Position numbers and translations under genes: made by a program
Shown here: positions 22,131-34,387 of the stretch, piece by piece
Layout of the letters: each line of letters starts with the position of its first letter
How positions within the stretch are numbered: the first letter of the stretch is position 1
The notes under the pieces: model-generated
Databases searched by the model: none
Told to the model about the DNA's origin: nothing
The model's input: only the letters and a program-made list of their open reading frames with translations
Assembly (NCBI GenBank): GCA_013398175.1
Contig: VZRZ01005133.1
Coordinates: forward strand, 186,001-250,000
DNA: 64,000 nt
From: Climacteris rufus
Lineage: Eukaryota > Chordata > Aves > Passeriformes > Climacteridae
Reading direction: 5' to 3'

Positions 22131-22150
22131 TTTTTTTTTTTTTTTTTTTT
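22131..22150 (+). repeat. T20 homopolymer
   Basis: Twenty consecutive T residues after GTTTTGTTGG, followed by AT-rich DNA. Confidence 0.9.
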
Positions 22151-22732
22151 AAATTTTAATTAAAATGATAGAAAGCAAGCAGGGAGGCCAGTCAGGTGTT
22201 GCCACTGTTTAACTCTTGTTTAATTATTAAAGCACCCCCAGGAAACGTGTCAAAGATTATTTCTTTCTGCCAGCCCTAGGTCTGTCTGCACAGACACATT
22301 CCTTGTGTGGAAAGACTGCAGTGAAAAGGAAAGGTGTGTGGGAAAGCCAGGCAGAGGGCTGAGGAGATCACTGCTGCTTTAGCAAAACGCCCTTGTCTCA
22401 CTGCCACCTCCCCTGCTGCCGAGGGCTGATCTTGACACGTCATCCATCCCTCGGAGCTTATTGACAAAGAAAGATGGACAGAGCACTTTTAATCTCTGTG
22501 GACCAGATTTTCTGCCTCTAGGACAGACACAAATCTGTCAAAGGTTGGGCTTCCAGCCAGTTACTCTTCTCCTTGAAATTGGAAGTGCTGGCCCCACGAA
22601 CGAAGGCAAAGTCTGGCTGTGGGACCCCAGAAGCCACCTCAGGAGGGAGGTGCCTTACCTATTTCATCTCACATGGTGCCCAGGATGTTCCTGGATTATG
22701 ACGGCTCTTGGATACTTGGTTTGATGTGGGAG

Positions 22733-22985
22733 TGTGATGGTTTGGCCATTGGTGTTCCCCCAGCACGGTTGGGTCCCATGCCAATGAATGTTTTCAGACA
22801 AACTCTGCCTGGTTTAGGGGGTAGGGTAGCTGAAAACTGTTTCCTTTTGCCACATTGTCTTGAGAAGGAAGGAAGTTTAGCCAGATGGAGTCAGACCCTG
22901 ATGTGTCAAGTGGTCTCTGGACCAACAAATGGGCCCTGACCTGCCTTATTTTCTAATATAGGCAGAATAAATGAAGAGCAAAGAT
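22733..22985 (+). mobile_element. Possible solo LTR, doubtful
   Basis: The segment starts with TGTGATGGTTTGGCC, similar in style to the TG-starting ends of several avian LTRs, and holds an AATAAA polyadenylation hexamer near 22966. Length would suit a short LTR. I do not see a convincing CA end or target duplication, and I cannot name a family. It may be unique DNA. Confidence 0.25.
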
Positions 22986-23413
22986 GACATAAACATGAAA
23001 GTAAAGGTCTCTTAATCTGAACTATTATTTTTCTGCTGTTCCCTTTGAATTGAATACAAGTGGTCTGAAGTCTCCCTGGACTTTATTTGGATGTACAGGA
23101 TAATGAAGATGTGGGAATACACCCAAGATTTTCCTTATCCACCTAAAGCCACTGCTCTGGAAGCATCCAGTTAAGCCACTTGTCCAATTGCCCCTTGCTC
23201 TCGTGTGACTTTCTGCGTTGCCAAGCAGCTGGGAAAAGCTTGCAAGCTATGCTTGTCAATTATCAGTAACCAGTGTGTTATCCTCCTCTTCCAAGCCTCT
23301 TTCCTGGTTTACTTAATTTTCCAATTGAAGCTGTCTATCCAAAGGAAGTCTTTCTGGATATTTGGGTCAGTCCTGAGGGACATTGAAAGATCTAATTCAA
23401 GAGTCTGCAGCTA

Positions 23414-23640
23414 TTGAGTCTGGCTGGGATGGAGTTAATTTTTCCCAAGGCAGCACATCTGGTGCTGTGCAGGAGCATCTGTAGCTACACAGGTGTTGAT
23501 AACACACCAGTTTTGGCTACTGCTGAGCAGTGCTCACCCAGCAGCTGGGCTCACTCACCTCACCTTCCAGAGGCAAATAGGCTGGGGGTAGATGAAAGAG
23601 AGGTTGAGAGGGCAGTGGCATCCCACAACTTCTGTCATCC
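23414..23640 (+). mobile_element. Endogenous retrovirus LTR fragment, probably solo
   Basis: The blocks GTCTGGCTGGGATGGAGTTA (23418-23437), GGTGCTGTGC (23461-23470), GGTGTTGATAACACACCAG (23492-23510), GGCTACTGCTGAGCAGTGCT (23515-23534) and AATAGGCTGGGGGTA (23576-23590) occur in the order I know from an abundant LTR family of bird endogenous retroviruses. Downstream similarity fades after about 23640. No gag, pol or env remnants border it, so recombination between two LTRs probably left this single decayed copy. The 160-codon frame overlapping it is incidental. I do not assign the family. Confidence 0.7.
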
Positions 23641-25680
23641 ACGTTGTACTGTACTTTTTAATCCAGGGTCCTTCTCTGTCTCTGCTGTGCTGTTTGTAGC
23701 CATAGCCTGGGGAGCTGTCATGAGGGAAAACGGCAAGGACAACTCCTGGGAGCTTCCCCAAGGCTTTCTTCTGCCTGATCAATCGATCAGCCTCAAAGCA
23801 GTGTCTAGGGAACAATCAATGCACTCAGCTGCTGCAGAGAGGTGCCCTGCATCACAGGAGGATTTGAGTGGGGCTGGTAGAATGTTGCAGGGGTGAGAGG
23901 ACCGGGTTCTTTAGAGGGTTAACTGATGTTTCAGACAACTTAGAACAGTCCTACCTCAGAGCAATGCACAGGGGAGGAAAGCACCAGGAGTCCTTGAGCT
24001 GGCTTCAAACTCCTTTGGGTATTAAGTCCAGAAGGAAAGCATGGTGGAAAGTGGAAGCATAAATTTCTTTGCTGCCTGTCCTAATTATCTCTGGCAAATA
24101 TCTGCCACCTTCTGATGAGGCAAGGGGAGATGTAATGGGAGAAGGGAAGGAGAGGACACTGGAGCCTTAGTAGTGGTTCAGGGAGAGGAAACACTTGGGA
24201 GCCAAGCTGGAAGATGGGAGTAGGGAGGCCAAGTGGCAGTGAGGACTGTGTCAGGCAGTGCTACAGAAAGTAGTGCCCAGATCAAGACTCCCTATGTCAG
24301 CAACTTTTGGGCCATCATCTTCCCTAAAGAGTTTTCATGTTTCAGGAAGCAGTGTGGTTCTGTGACCTACCTACCTTTGGTCTGCATGGCTAAATGTTCC
24401 TCCAGGGTGAGGCCATGGTCGTCTCAGCTTGTTGGGTCCCAAGTTCCTATTAACTACATCGGCAGTGAGGCATCAAAATCCATTCCAGAGCTACAAATTA
24501 TCATGGGGGAAATCAGAGCATGTTCTCTGATGGTATCAGACATATGCCAGAGTGACTGCAGAGAGTAATGACATAGATATTTGGATTTGTCTCATTGGCT
24601 TTGCAGACTGTATTAATCTATTGTGAGGAAGCAAGCCACTTCAGCTCGAAGTGGTAAAACTTGGTAGTAAACAAACTTTCACTTCTGCGCAGGAGGTTGT
24701 CAGAGAGAACTGATGGTAATAGATTAATTAGGTTTCATAGAAACATAGTAATTGTATGTAATTTATCTTGAATATAAATAGAGGGATCCAAGCAGATGTG
24801 CTGAGTGAACACACCATCTTTGACTCCTCATAACTGCTCCAGGGAGCAAACGCGTCCCTCTGCTTGTTTGCCCACTTGTTTCTGGTGTTTATTGCTTACA
24901 TTTTGCCACCAGACATTTGCAGCCTGCTTCCACATGCTAGAATACAGCTTTTGCTTATCACTGCAAGAGACTGTGATGTAATTGTGACCACCCAAGGCTT
25001 GGTCTGAAGCCTTGCTGCCTGAAAAAATAAACAGGAGTTGACTTATCTTTCTTTAGCTGTCAATTGCATTGTAGTCTTAGGCTGTGAAATGCATTTATGG
25101 GGTGATCGTCTCAGCAAAGATATCATCTGTTTTTTCTGAATTTCCAGACAGTGTCTTGTTTGTTTTACATATTGGTATGCATGTTACTGTGAATGTGACT
25201 GAAACAAAGCGATTCTTCCTTGCTTGTTTTCCCTGCTTAGAATGTAAAGGTGTAAATGTGGAGAGAAAATGGTCTGCTTGCAGGCGTGAATTGCTCGGGA
25301 AGAAGGGAAAGGACCAGCCCCTTCTTTGTGTGTATTCAACTGGGTCTGATCTGGATCAGGTGCTGGGGGATGACTCTGTCCCTGTGCAGTTCCCTTTATC
25401 TGTGGTAGAGCTGCAGCAAGCCCTGAATGCAGAGTATGAAAAAGTAACAGGACTGCAGTGTGACCCGTGCTACCTCTGATCTATTCCTCTATAAGTTAAG
25501 CACCCTCTTTCAGTGGTGTTATCCTACTATTACTTCAACAAATACTAATGGAGTGCAGTCTGTAGAGAGTTTGAAGAATACAGACTATTGTCTCTGTTTT
25601 GTTTCAGGCAAGAGAGCCCTGGGTGAACTTGAGCTTCCTTGGTTATATTCTAATGATTGCTGGTGTTGATGCTCATAGAA
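23641..25680. other. Intron-like DNA without recognised features
   Basis: No gene or clear repeat. A 131-codon plus-strand frame at 25084-25479 was read carefully; it has no family motif, no clear signal peptide and no Kozak-like or splice context that separates it from chance. Confidence 0.5.
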
Positions 25681-26465
25681 AGTAAACTGCAGTAAGGACT
25701 GTTAATCTTTTGTCAGGAAACTATGTGTTACAAATTTATACTAAAATATTTTCTCCAAAATTGCTTGTACTCTTTTTGCAGCTGAAAAAGAAAAAAAAAT
25801 ATAGAGGAAAGCAAAATGAAAATATTTCTAAATGCTTTATTATACATTATCTAAAGTGACTTTGCTTTCTAAAGAATATCTTTTTCATGTGTAACATCAC
25901 GAAAAATGTTTGTCCTGCTAAAAAATATTTTTAATATTTCACATTGCTGTTTACTAGTTTTATGGCACATGTTAAATTGAGTAAGAATTTTTACTTAAAG
26001 ATTTCAACTGCATGTACATTTTGCTTTCAATTGAGAATAAAATCAATATCATGAGTGTCTAAGGCTCATGGAAGAGGAGACTGATTACAGAATTACTATT
26101 GACATGGTTTTCAATCAATTCTCCAAGAAAATTGAAAATTTCTTGAAAAGTTTCAGTTTTAATCAAAGATCTTTATGACAGAGTACTTGAACATTTTTAG
26201 GAAATTTGATTGTTTCTTGTTTGTTTAGTGATAGAAAAAATGCTTTAAATATTTTGAACAACTGTAAAAATTATGTGATAAATGTTTACAAAAATGGGGA
26301 AAATGTTGAAACTTGAAGGAGGAGGGCAGATAATTTCCAGTCAACTGCTGTCATAGATAAATCTGTCAACATTTATAATCTGAACTAGGAAGTTTAAATA
26401 TCAAGTATCATGTGCTGAATGCCTATATTGAACTGCCTACAATCAATCCATAGGGTCAACCTTTA
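25681..26465. promoter_or_regulatory. Long AT-rich block, possible conserved non-coding element
   Basis: About 780 bases of strongly AT-rich, mostly non-repetitive sequence. It contains many TAAAATATTT, AATATTT and TTTAAT words, with two short A runs near 25790-25800. No frame of note. It could be a conserved enhancer, a matrix-attachment type region or a 3' untranslated remnant. I cannot tell these apart from composition. Confidence 0.3.
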
Positions 26466-26718
26466 AAATGTCAGAGGTTTAAATAGTACATGTTGACAGG
26501 AAGCTGAGACTTGCTCAGAACACTCTCGTGCAGACCAAGAAGCTATTTTTCTCCAATGTGGTACTTGTGGCCAGTCACTCTTGCTGGCAACATTTCTGAA
26601 GTAATTGGAACTGTCTTTAAAGACTTTTGCTGTGGTTGGGTTTTGGGGCACTGGAGCTGGTTCTCTGTTATGTTTGTTCTGCAGCTTTGCCCTTGGTACT
26701 TTTGCCCTCTTTAGTGGA

Positions 26719-26751
26719 TTTTTTTCTTTCTTTCTTTTTTTTTTTTTTTTT
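26719..26751 (+). repeat. T-rich tract
   Basis: T run interrupted by three C residues, ending in 16 consecutive T. Confidence 0.9.
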
Positions 26752-27720
26752 AATGCTGCTGAAAGGGATGTAATGACTTGCACAATCAGATGAGTTAACG
26801 ATTATTTCAAGGGAAGATCTGTCTGTTCTTGAAAATCAGAAAAGGATTTAACGTGCTTTCAGAGCAAGGCTGCACAAATGAATGAGGAGAGACAAAGTGT
26901 GATTGGGGTTTGTGCTAGCACAGAGGGAGTCGCCATAGCCCACACACACAACACCACTTCTGCAGCGTTGGGTGTTTGAAAATTGCTCCTCTTAAATAAA
27001 CAGCCATCTAGAAAGTCCTTTAGAGGAGCTGAGAGTGCACCCCACTGATCAGTGCTGTCATCTGGCTTCAGGATTTGGTGCCATCTTTGTTTCTGGACTC
27101 CTTGTTATCGTAAATCTCAGGGGCTCCTTGCAAGACTGAAGCACCCTGGTCCTTTGGGAATTTGTCCACAGGTTAATGCCTAATGTGAGGCTGAGATCAG
27201 GCATGTCTGTGTCTGGCAATGAAACATGATTCATTGAGAGTGAAAACTGAAAGCTTTATGGGGAAAGGAGATAAAAAGGAGAGGAGAAAATAATGCAGAA
27301 AAAGAGTTTACCCAGTTTTTCTGGTTATTTTCAGTATTATTATTTACTATATCGGTAGTTTAAAACTCTGACTTTGGATTCAGTCCTTCCTACTTGAGTT
27401 CTTCTGGTGCTGATGATCTCTGCTCAAAGAACCTTTAGTTCAAGCTCAGCATTTTGTGAATGAGAAGAGGTCCCCCAAGCCTTGGCCACCAGCTCTCAGA
27501 GGTCTGCAAGACATGGTGTCCTGGGTGATGGGAGAAGAGCTCCCATCCAGGTATTACTCAGTGTGTTGTGGGCTGTGCACTGGAGGAGTTGAATTGCTCT
27601 TCTCTGAGTCTCTCAATGTTTAAGAACATACTGATTAGGAGCAGGTAAAAATAGCAGTGTAGGAGGTGGCAAACTAAAAGATTCCCTTAAGTAGGCAGGA
27701 GAAAATAGAAACTTTGCTGA
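26752..27720. other. Intron-like DNA without recognised features
   Basis: I see no gene, repeat or motif cluster of note in this stretch. Confidence 0.55.
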
Positions 27721-27722
27721 TT

Positions 27723-27729
27723 ATCTATC

Positions 27730-27769
<40 letters not shown>
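27723..27769 (+). repeat. Compound TCTA / TA / CA microsatellite
   Basis: ATCTATC-type units pass into five TA repeats (to 27740) and then an uninterrupted CA run (27741-27769, about 14 units). Such compound dinucleotide tracts are length-variable between individuals and can adopt Z-DNA-like forms. Confidence 0.95.
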
Positions 27770-27774
<5 letters not shown>

Positions 27775-30700
27775 CCTCTGCAGAGAGTTGGAAGTGCAGC
27801 AGTTTCTTGTGATCTGGAATTGGCTGGTTGGATTATCCATGAAATGTGCTTTATTACTTCAGTCATCAGCTCCAACATGTGTCACTGTCTTCAGGACTTT
27901 TTACCTCATCTGCCTAGTCTCCCAGAACAATTTTCCCATTCCTAAAACATAGGCTTCAGGAAATTGTCTTTGGAGAAGTTCTTCCTTGTTTAATCTGTGC
28001 AAGTAGCATATCCTGTGCCAGCCTCATCCCAGTTCTTGCCTATGTGTGAGTCTTGTGCCCTCAGGTCAACAAGTGTGGTAGCTTTTTCAGATAGTGCTGA
28101 ACGATGCCATGGGTCAGAAAAAGTCCAAACACTTCCAGATGTGTGTTTTTGAGGAAGGGCCATGTCTGGGCTTCTTAGGACTTCAGTGCACTTCTAACTT
28201 TTCAGAACCACGGATGCATTAAATCTTATGGTGATGCCCCTACATGTCATCTGAGGGTAACTCAATCTCTGCATGGGTTTCCAGCAGTTACTTTTGCACC
28301 CTTGTGAGTGACAGATCAAAGTATTAAACTACAAAGACAGGTGGCAGAGACTGTGTGCTCCATGGCATGGTCCTCCCTTCATATCCAGTTCTACTCTCTA
28401 ATCCCTCCACCCTGACAGTTTCTTTCTTTCTTGATTCTGGCTGATGCTTGCCAGTCTCAGCTGTCTTTTAATGTGGAGCCACTACTCACCCTTGGTGGAT
28501 TTTGGTCGTTGGACTTTTAGTCTGCATGGGAACTCTTGGGTATTTAAAAGGATTCTCTTAGAATGGGTATTCATGAATTGGCTGCCAGGGAGCTGTTTAG
28601 CTAGAGGCAGTTTAAGAGTTAACTGTATTCTGTGCAGTTGTGCTGTTTCTGTGTATCTCCTCCTAGCCTTTAACTCCATAGCAACCACATGTGCATCTCT
28701 GCCTCTTCCCCAGCTCTTGTCACAGCCTGATTAATGTGCGCCAAAGGCGGGATGTTATTGAGTGATAAATTTTGTAGAGTTGGTTCTTCTCATGTTTTGC
28801 TGTGACCCATTTACCCTCCTGGGATTAGAGCTGACCCTCAAATAATGCAAATCCAGTATTTCTGAGAATGTTTCCCCCTGCTTCTATCTCATCTTGTCGC
28901 CAAGTCCACTGTAGTTGTTTTGTAGTCATTTTCCTCAATAATGTGATTTTTATTTCCAGGTAATTTACTGCAAGCAAAGAAAGTTATAAGTGTATTTTTA
29001 CATGAAACTAAATTTCTGTGTTTTTGAAAGAAAATGCGTAATTTCAGATATGCTTCTGAATTAATTACCTGTAGTGGGAACAAGTAGCAAATAAATCTCT
29101 TTTTTCCATTCTGTGTTTTTTTCTCTAGGCTTTTACTTAAATAAAAGGGTCTTTGTTCTGTTTTTAGAATGAAACTGGTTTGTTTGTGAAGTGTGAGTAG
29201 TTTGCTGAGGTGAAGCTCAGTAACACTGGCAAACTCTAAAGGTTTCACCATGGGGGTGAATAGGTAACTTGTGTGTGTCTTCTTAAACCACAGATAAAAG
29301 CTGATGCCTTGAGCTGTGGTAGCTGACTGTGGTTGTTTTTCTACTCCCTTGCAAACAGGTAGCAAAATGTGTTAAAAAAATACAACTTAAACCAATTTTT
29401 TTGGCCATTGGGACTAGGCTGTGAGTGTGCATATGGCCAATTACCTTTGCTCATCTGAGAAACAGTAATTTCTTCTGTGTGGTAACTTAATTGTTCGTAA
29501 TTGGCCTGTCTGTATCCTGTGATTTCAAAGCACCAGATAGCTGGAAAAGCTCAAATGGATCTTTAAACAGATGTGATCCAGACAGCCAGCAGTGTTTGTT
29601 GCAGATAGATGGCATGCAGTATCTGTGCAGAGGTACAATGTTTTTTCATTGGCTGGCTTGGACAGGATGGGGACAGAGAGGACCAACTCTTGAAAGACTG
29701 CAAGACTCCACTTTACTTGCTGGAGACAATGTACTGAGCCAGATGTCCTTTGGGGCCTGCACAAAGAGCCAAGGAAATCCCATGGCATTTTTAGTCTTGA
29801 AAATAAAGCCACTTCAGGTTGAAACTGTGATGTTTTGCTCAGCTATAGTAAATTGTCCTGCTGGTCTGTTGTAGCCTCAGTCACGAGAAAGAGCTCAAAG
29901 AATCTCTTTATATGAAAAATTGTCAGATACTATGAGAGTATTAGGATTAATGCTATGGATACTTATGTTGACCTCTTTCTGCCTTAGATGTCAGTAGTGA
30001 CAACTGTGTCAAAGCAGGTTAGGGGGTTAAATGGACTCTTGTTCTGACTCAGAGTGGTTTTCCTCGTGTTTCTGAGATAATTTTAAAACAGCTGATATTC
30101 AGTGAATCATCTTTCTTTTAAACAGGTATTTTTATGAAAGTGATCTATCCTCAAGCAAACCTTTCACTTTAGTGGAATTCTTCTTTCTTTGAGCAGAATC
30201 TTGACTGTTACAGGATCTGAACAGGGGAGTGTGCAAAGAGCAAGGCACATGGGAGGCACAGTGGAGAATAGCACCTGCTTGTTGGTGACTTGCTGAGGCT
30301 GTCCTGACTGCTGTGCTTGGTGGGAGAATGCTTCAATGCCAGGGAAGGCCTTTCTGAGAACATGGGTGCTGCAGGATCTCTCATAAGAGGATGAAGGCAG
30401 GTTGGAAAAGACTCATACCTGATGGCTCTCATCTTCTGGATATTGGGACAGCATCAAGGTCTGCCAGTTGGGGCAAAAATTGTCAGTCAGCTTTTGATTC
30501 AAACCTAACTTGCAGCTAAGAAAGGTTGTTGTGTGGAGAAATGTAGAGCTCTGTATTCAGTACACTGTCAGTGCCACTCCAGCCTGTGGTATGACAGTGC
30601 CTTGTCTCTCTTGAGAAGCCATAACGAAGTGTGGAGCTTCCCAAAAACTGGCAAACCCACAAGGCTGGCACAGAGGGAGTGGGGAGGTGCCCCAGCCCCT

Positions 30701-33700
30701 GTCAGAACAGGAAGTGTTGAGACCCTGATGAGCAGCAAGTGAAAAATAAAGCAAAACTAAAATCTCAAACCTGTCAAATTTTATAAAGTACTTAACACTC
30801 TTTCTTTGCTGGTAACAGGGAGTTTATGACATTAAGGCTATCACAAATTGGTGACTGCCTACAATTGTCATTATGTCTGTGACAGTTTGTATTCTACTGT
30901 ACCCACAGGGATCAAACAGCTTCAAGAAGAGAAGACACTTAGAATGAAACAGTCTCAGAGATACTAGTTTAAAGAGTTCTGATTTCCTCTACTCTAGAAG
31001 ATCATGGTATAGTTATGTTCTTGCTGATTCATTGTAATATTTCCTCAGAGGAAGACAATTTTCCTGATCTTTAATTTAGCAAGGGGTTTGGTTATTGAAC
31101 ACTGAGACTTCTGGGCTTATACGATGTGGTCTTACGATGAGATTTGAATGACTTAAAGAGTTGCTGTCCCTCAGCAGAGTCAAGGTAAAGGATTTTTGCT
31201 ATAGCAGCCTTGCCTTAACTTAGTGTGAAGTTGAACAGGTACTAGTGCTGGCTAATTCACACCAGTGTAATGTTTAGCCAGCTTTCCTTTGTGCTTTCCA
31301 AGCTGATCTGCCAAACAGTGGTGGCAGATATACCTCTCCAAGGTACAGTAACTGCTTGTGGAATCCTGCTGATCACTTAAATGAATTTGTGGGTTTGATG
31401 TGGCTACTTCAGGGTAACTGAAGGTGGCAGAGTTGAGAATGCTCCTTTGACTCCAAGCTTGGAAAGTGGTTTATTAACTGACCACATAGGTGTAGGGAAA
31501 AAATTTTGAGAGCACTGTTTGCTTTGGAATGTGACAGCTAGTGCAGTAGTGTTGTGTACTGCCTCTTCTTAGGGACTGCAACCTAAAACATGTTTGCGAT
31601 AAAATAAGAAAAGAAGGATTTTGTTTTGTTTGGGGAGTTTGGTGACTGGGAATTCCAAAAGCTGGATTTTATTGTCTCCTTCTATTACTGTTAAACTAAC
31701 TGATGCTTTGAGGGAAGTTAGAAAAACCTAGTGTTTTAGGAAGCATTCTGTTGCCATCTTGGGAGTGTTCGATATTTCTTTTTTTTTGGCTGTGAAGATA
31801 TCTGCATAAGAATGAGATATCTTGCTTATGAGTCTACCTACTTGCTCCAACTATGACCAGCTTAATCTCAGATGTAAACAGCCTGAAGACTTGATTCTTC
31901 AGGCTTTGTTAGAATAAACATGATTAATAAAGAGAGGATAAACATGAGATTAAAAAAGCTTTCCAGGGACCACTCTGATATCCTTTATGGTGCTGTTAAT
32001 ACTAATTTTGCAAAAGGAGTATTTCTGCATTACTATGTGAAGGTCTGAGCTCTGGGGAAACCCTGCCTTGTAACTGCATGAGGACTTGCAGTACCTTCAT
32101 TTCCTAGGTTGCACAGTGTTAGAGGGTGCGCAGGGTTGCTGGTGTGATTCTCACAGTTTTAACATGCTTGGGTTTTGCAAAGTTAATGGAGATGCTGCCT
32201 GGAGAGCTGTGCATGTTGGAAGGTTTAAGATCAAGCTCTGAAGACTCAGCTGCATCATGCACTTTGCATTGTGCCATATGACAGTTGATTTCTCCTGGCA
32301 GCTGGCCGAGCACTGGGAGGGTGGCTTACGTTTCAGCAGAAGGCTCACTGAATGAATGTGCTTCTGCAAAACACATTCAGTTGGTGTCTTTTCTGGGGGA
32401 AATCTGTCAGAAATTTCTGAGCAGCTGTAGTTGCAGCTTGCATATAGGGTAGGAATCTCCTGGTGATGGGAATGGGTGAAAAGGAGGAGTTCACATCTTA
32501 TTTCTTGCATGTTTCAGTAATAGTGGTGGTTGTTTCTCTAAGTTTTGAATTCCTCTGTGCCAAACTATTGATATTGACAGAACTCTTGTTAACCTTGACA
32601 CTTGGTGGAATTAGTGATCTGTAGAAACTTAATGAGATGATTATTCAATCCTATAGATTGCTTGAGATTGCAGTGATTTTACTGACTGCTACAGCCAGCA
32701 GGTTCCTGCTTAGCTGTTGTGTCCAAGCACACCTGATTCCCCTTTGTTTGCACCTGTGCACTTAGGAGTGAGTGATACTTTTCTGATATGTTTGCATGTT
32801 GAATTTTACTTCTGCTTTATTCAGCATTATAAGCTAAGATTGTCACCCTATGGCCTGTTTGTTTCCTAAAGGTTACCCATCTTGTCCCTATTCCCTAAAG
32901 TTCACACTCATCCCAGCTGTAATAAACTACAGACATTTTATTCTGATGAGCTGTCAACAAGAGGTATCACTAACATAAAGATGGTTAATAGCAGCAAGCG
33001 ATGAAAAATGGAGATGAAAATAAAATGTTTTCAGTGAGCTTTTAGCAATTCCCTAGTGATCCTAAATGTTGATCTTGACTGCACATAAATGACAGCATGT
33101 ACTGAGACACTTTATGCTACATGAGGAAAAAGTAGGAGTGACCTGTCTTCAGGGTGAACTGTGGAGGAAGGCCTGAATCCTGGAGGCTAACATGAGGTTC
33201 TGGTCTCCAGAGACAGAAGGTGTTGTGTCAATTTGCTGTTGAAAAATAGCTTTCTCTGGGTCCCTGAAGCTGCTGGTGCTTGGGGACATGTCCCTGGGTA
33301 CATGCTGGCTGGAGGCTTGAACTGCTGGCCCTTCACTACCTGGCTTTTCATTTACCCAGCTGAGTTACATTCTTTAGAGTGGGGATAGGGCTGTGGGGCT
33401 GTGTCATTCCTTTCTGATGGAGTATTGGCAGAAAATGTGATCCCTGCAAGCACGGTTCACTTGGTGTTCTTGGTGAGTGCCTTTTAGAGAAGAGGGTGAC
33501 TCCCTGCCCTGCCCTTCCAGCTCTTCCTCAGCCCTCCATGAACCCTCCCAGTCACACACTCCAATCCTTAGGAAGATGGTAAGGCATGAGGGAAAGTGAT
33601 TAATTTCCTTCCAGATGGGGAGGTTGTTTCTCCCAGAAAATTTTGTAGGGTCTTGCAGGCTCTGACTCTCCACCTGCTATCCGAAGCCATGAGGGAATGG

Positions 33701-34363
33701 ATGCTTCCTTCAGTGCGGATAGGGTGCCTCATGCACTGAACCTGGAATGGGAGCAGCCAGGGACCTGAACTATTTTGTGAAGGTTTGTGGGCATCTTGCC
33801 TGTTGCTGTTGTGCTGTTATGCAGACAGGAGTAGGTCTTGCCTACTCAGCTTCCCCCTTTGGAAAGAAAAAGAAGGAATGCAAATGGATTTTGTCTCCTT
33901 GCTGCTCAGGGAAGTTGAGTGTTTTGGTGATTAGACATCAGCTGTGTATGACCTTGGGACTTTTGATTTTTAAGCAGTATTATTTCAAGATAAACAAAGA
34001 CCACTATGGGAAGTTTTATGGTCTTCCTTACTCTTGAGATTAGAGGGTTTTGTCCTCTTTATGTAGTTTTGCAGTTGATTTTTGAGCCAGGTAGGAAGAA
34101 ATTCCTATGAGTTGTTCCTTTTTTTTTCCCCCCCATTTTAAAGAAGCTCTACTTCTGCAGGACAGAAGTGACTTTAAAAGGCTGGATTGGTAGATAAACA
34201 CCAATTTCACCAACCATTCATTATTCCCATGGGTTTGAGTTATTTTCTGCTCCTTTCTTTTTTTTTCTTAAATTCTTTGACCAGTTCTACTCAAGTTATT
34301 TTGGGGAAGAAAGTGTGAGGAAGTGAAAGCTTCATTGAAATGCTGTTGTTTTTCTAGGTTATT
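27770..34363. other. Intron-like DNA without recognised genes
   Basis: About 6.6 kb in which I find only scattered frames below 160 codons on both strands, a 10-bp hairpin at 31880-31905 and short T runs (31780, 34114). The longest frame (28889-29365, minus) has no domain and lies in AT-rich DNA. Confidence 0.55.
31880..31905 (+). repeat. 10-bp perfect hairpin, six-base loop
   Basis: AGCCTGAAGA (31880-31889) and TCTTCAGGCT (31896-31905) are exact inverted copies separated by CTTGAT. The A-rich DNA that follows is not a U tract, and eukaryotic polymerase II does not use hairpin termination, so no terminator is claimed. Confidence 0.7.
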
Positions 34364-34387
34364 TGTGTGTGTGTGTGTGTGTGTGTG
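34364..34387 (+). repeat. (TG)12 microsatellite
   Basis: Twelve uninterrupted TG units. A clean dinucleotide tract that is expected to be polymorphic. Confidence 0.95.

Noticed and set aside
23414..23896. 160-codon plus-strand frame
   Set aside because: It begins in the LTR and has no retroviral or cellular domain; incidental.
25084..25479. 131-codon plus-strand frame with balanced composition
   Set aside because: It looked the most protein-like, but I found no motif, no good flanking splice sites and no homology I could name. A protein search of this frame against bird proteomes would decide.
28889..29365. 158-codon minus-strand frame
   Set aside because: Lysine- and leucine-rich translation of AT-rich DNA without any motif.
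31880..31905. Hairpin as a transcription terminator or microRNA precursor
   Set aside because: Stem of only 10 bp, no U tract, and polymerase II does not terminate this way; microRNA precursors need a stem over about 22 bp.
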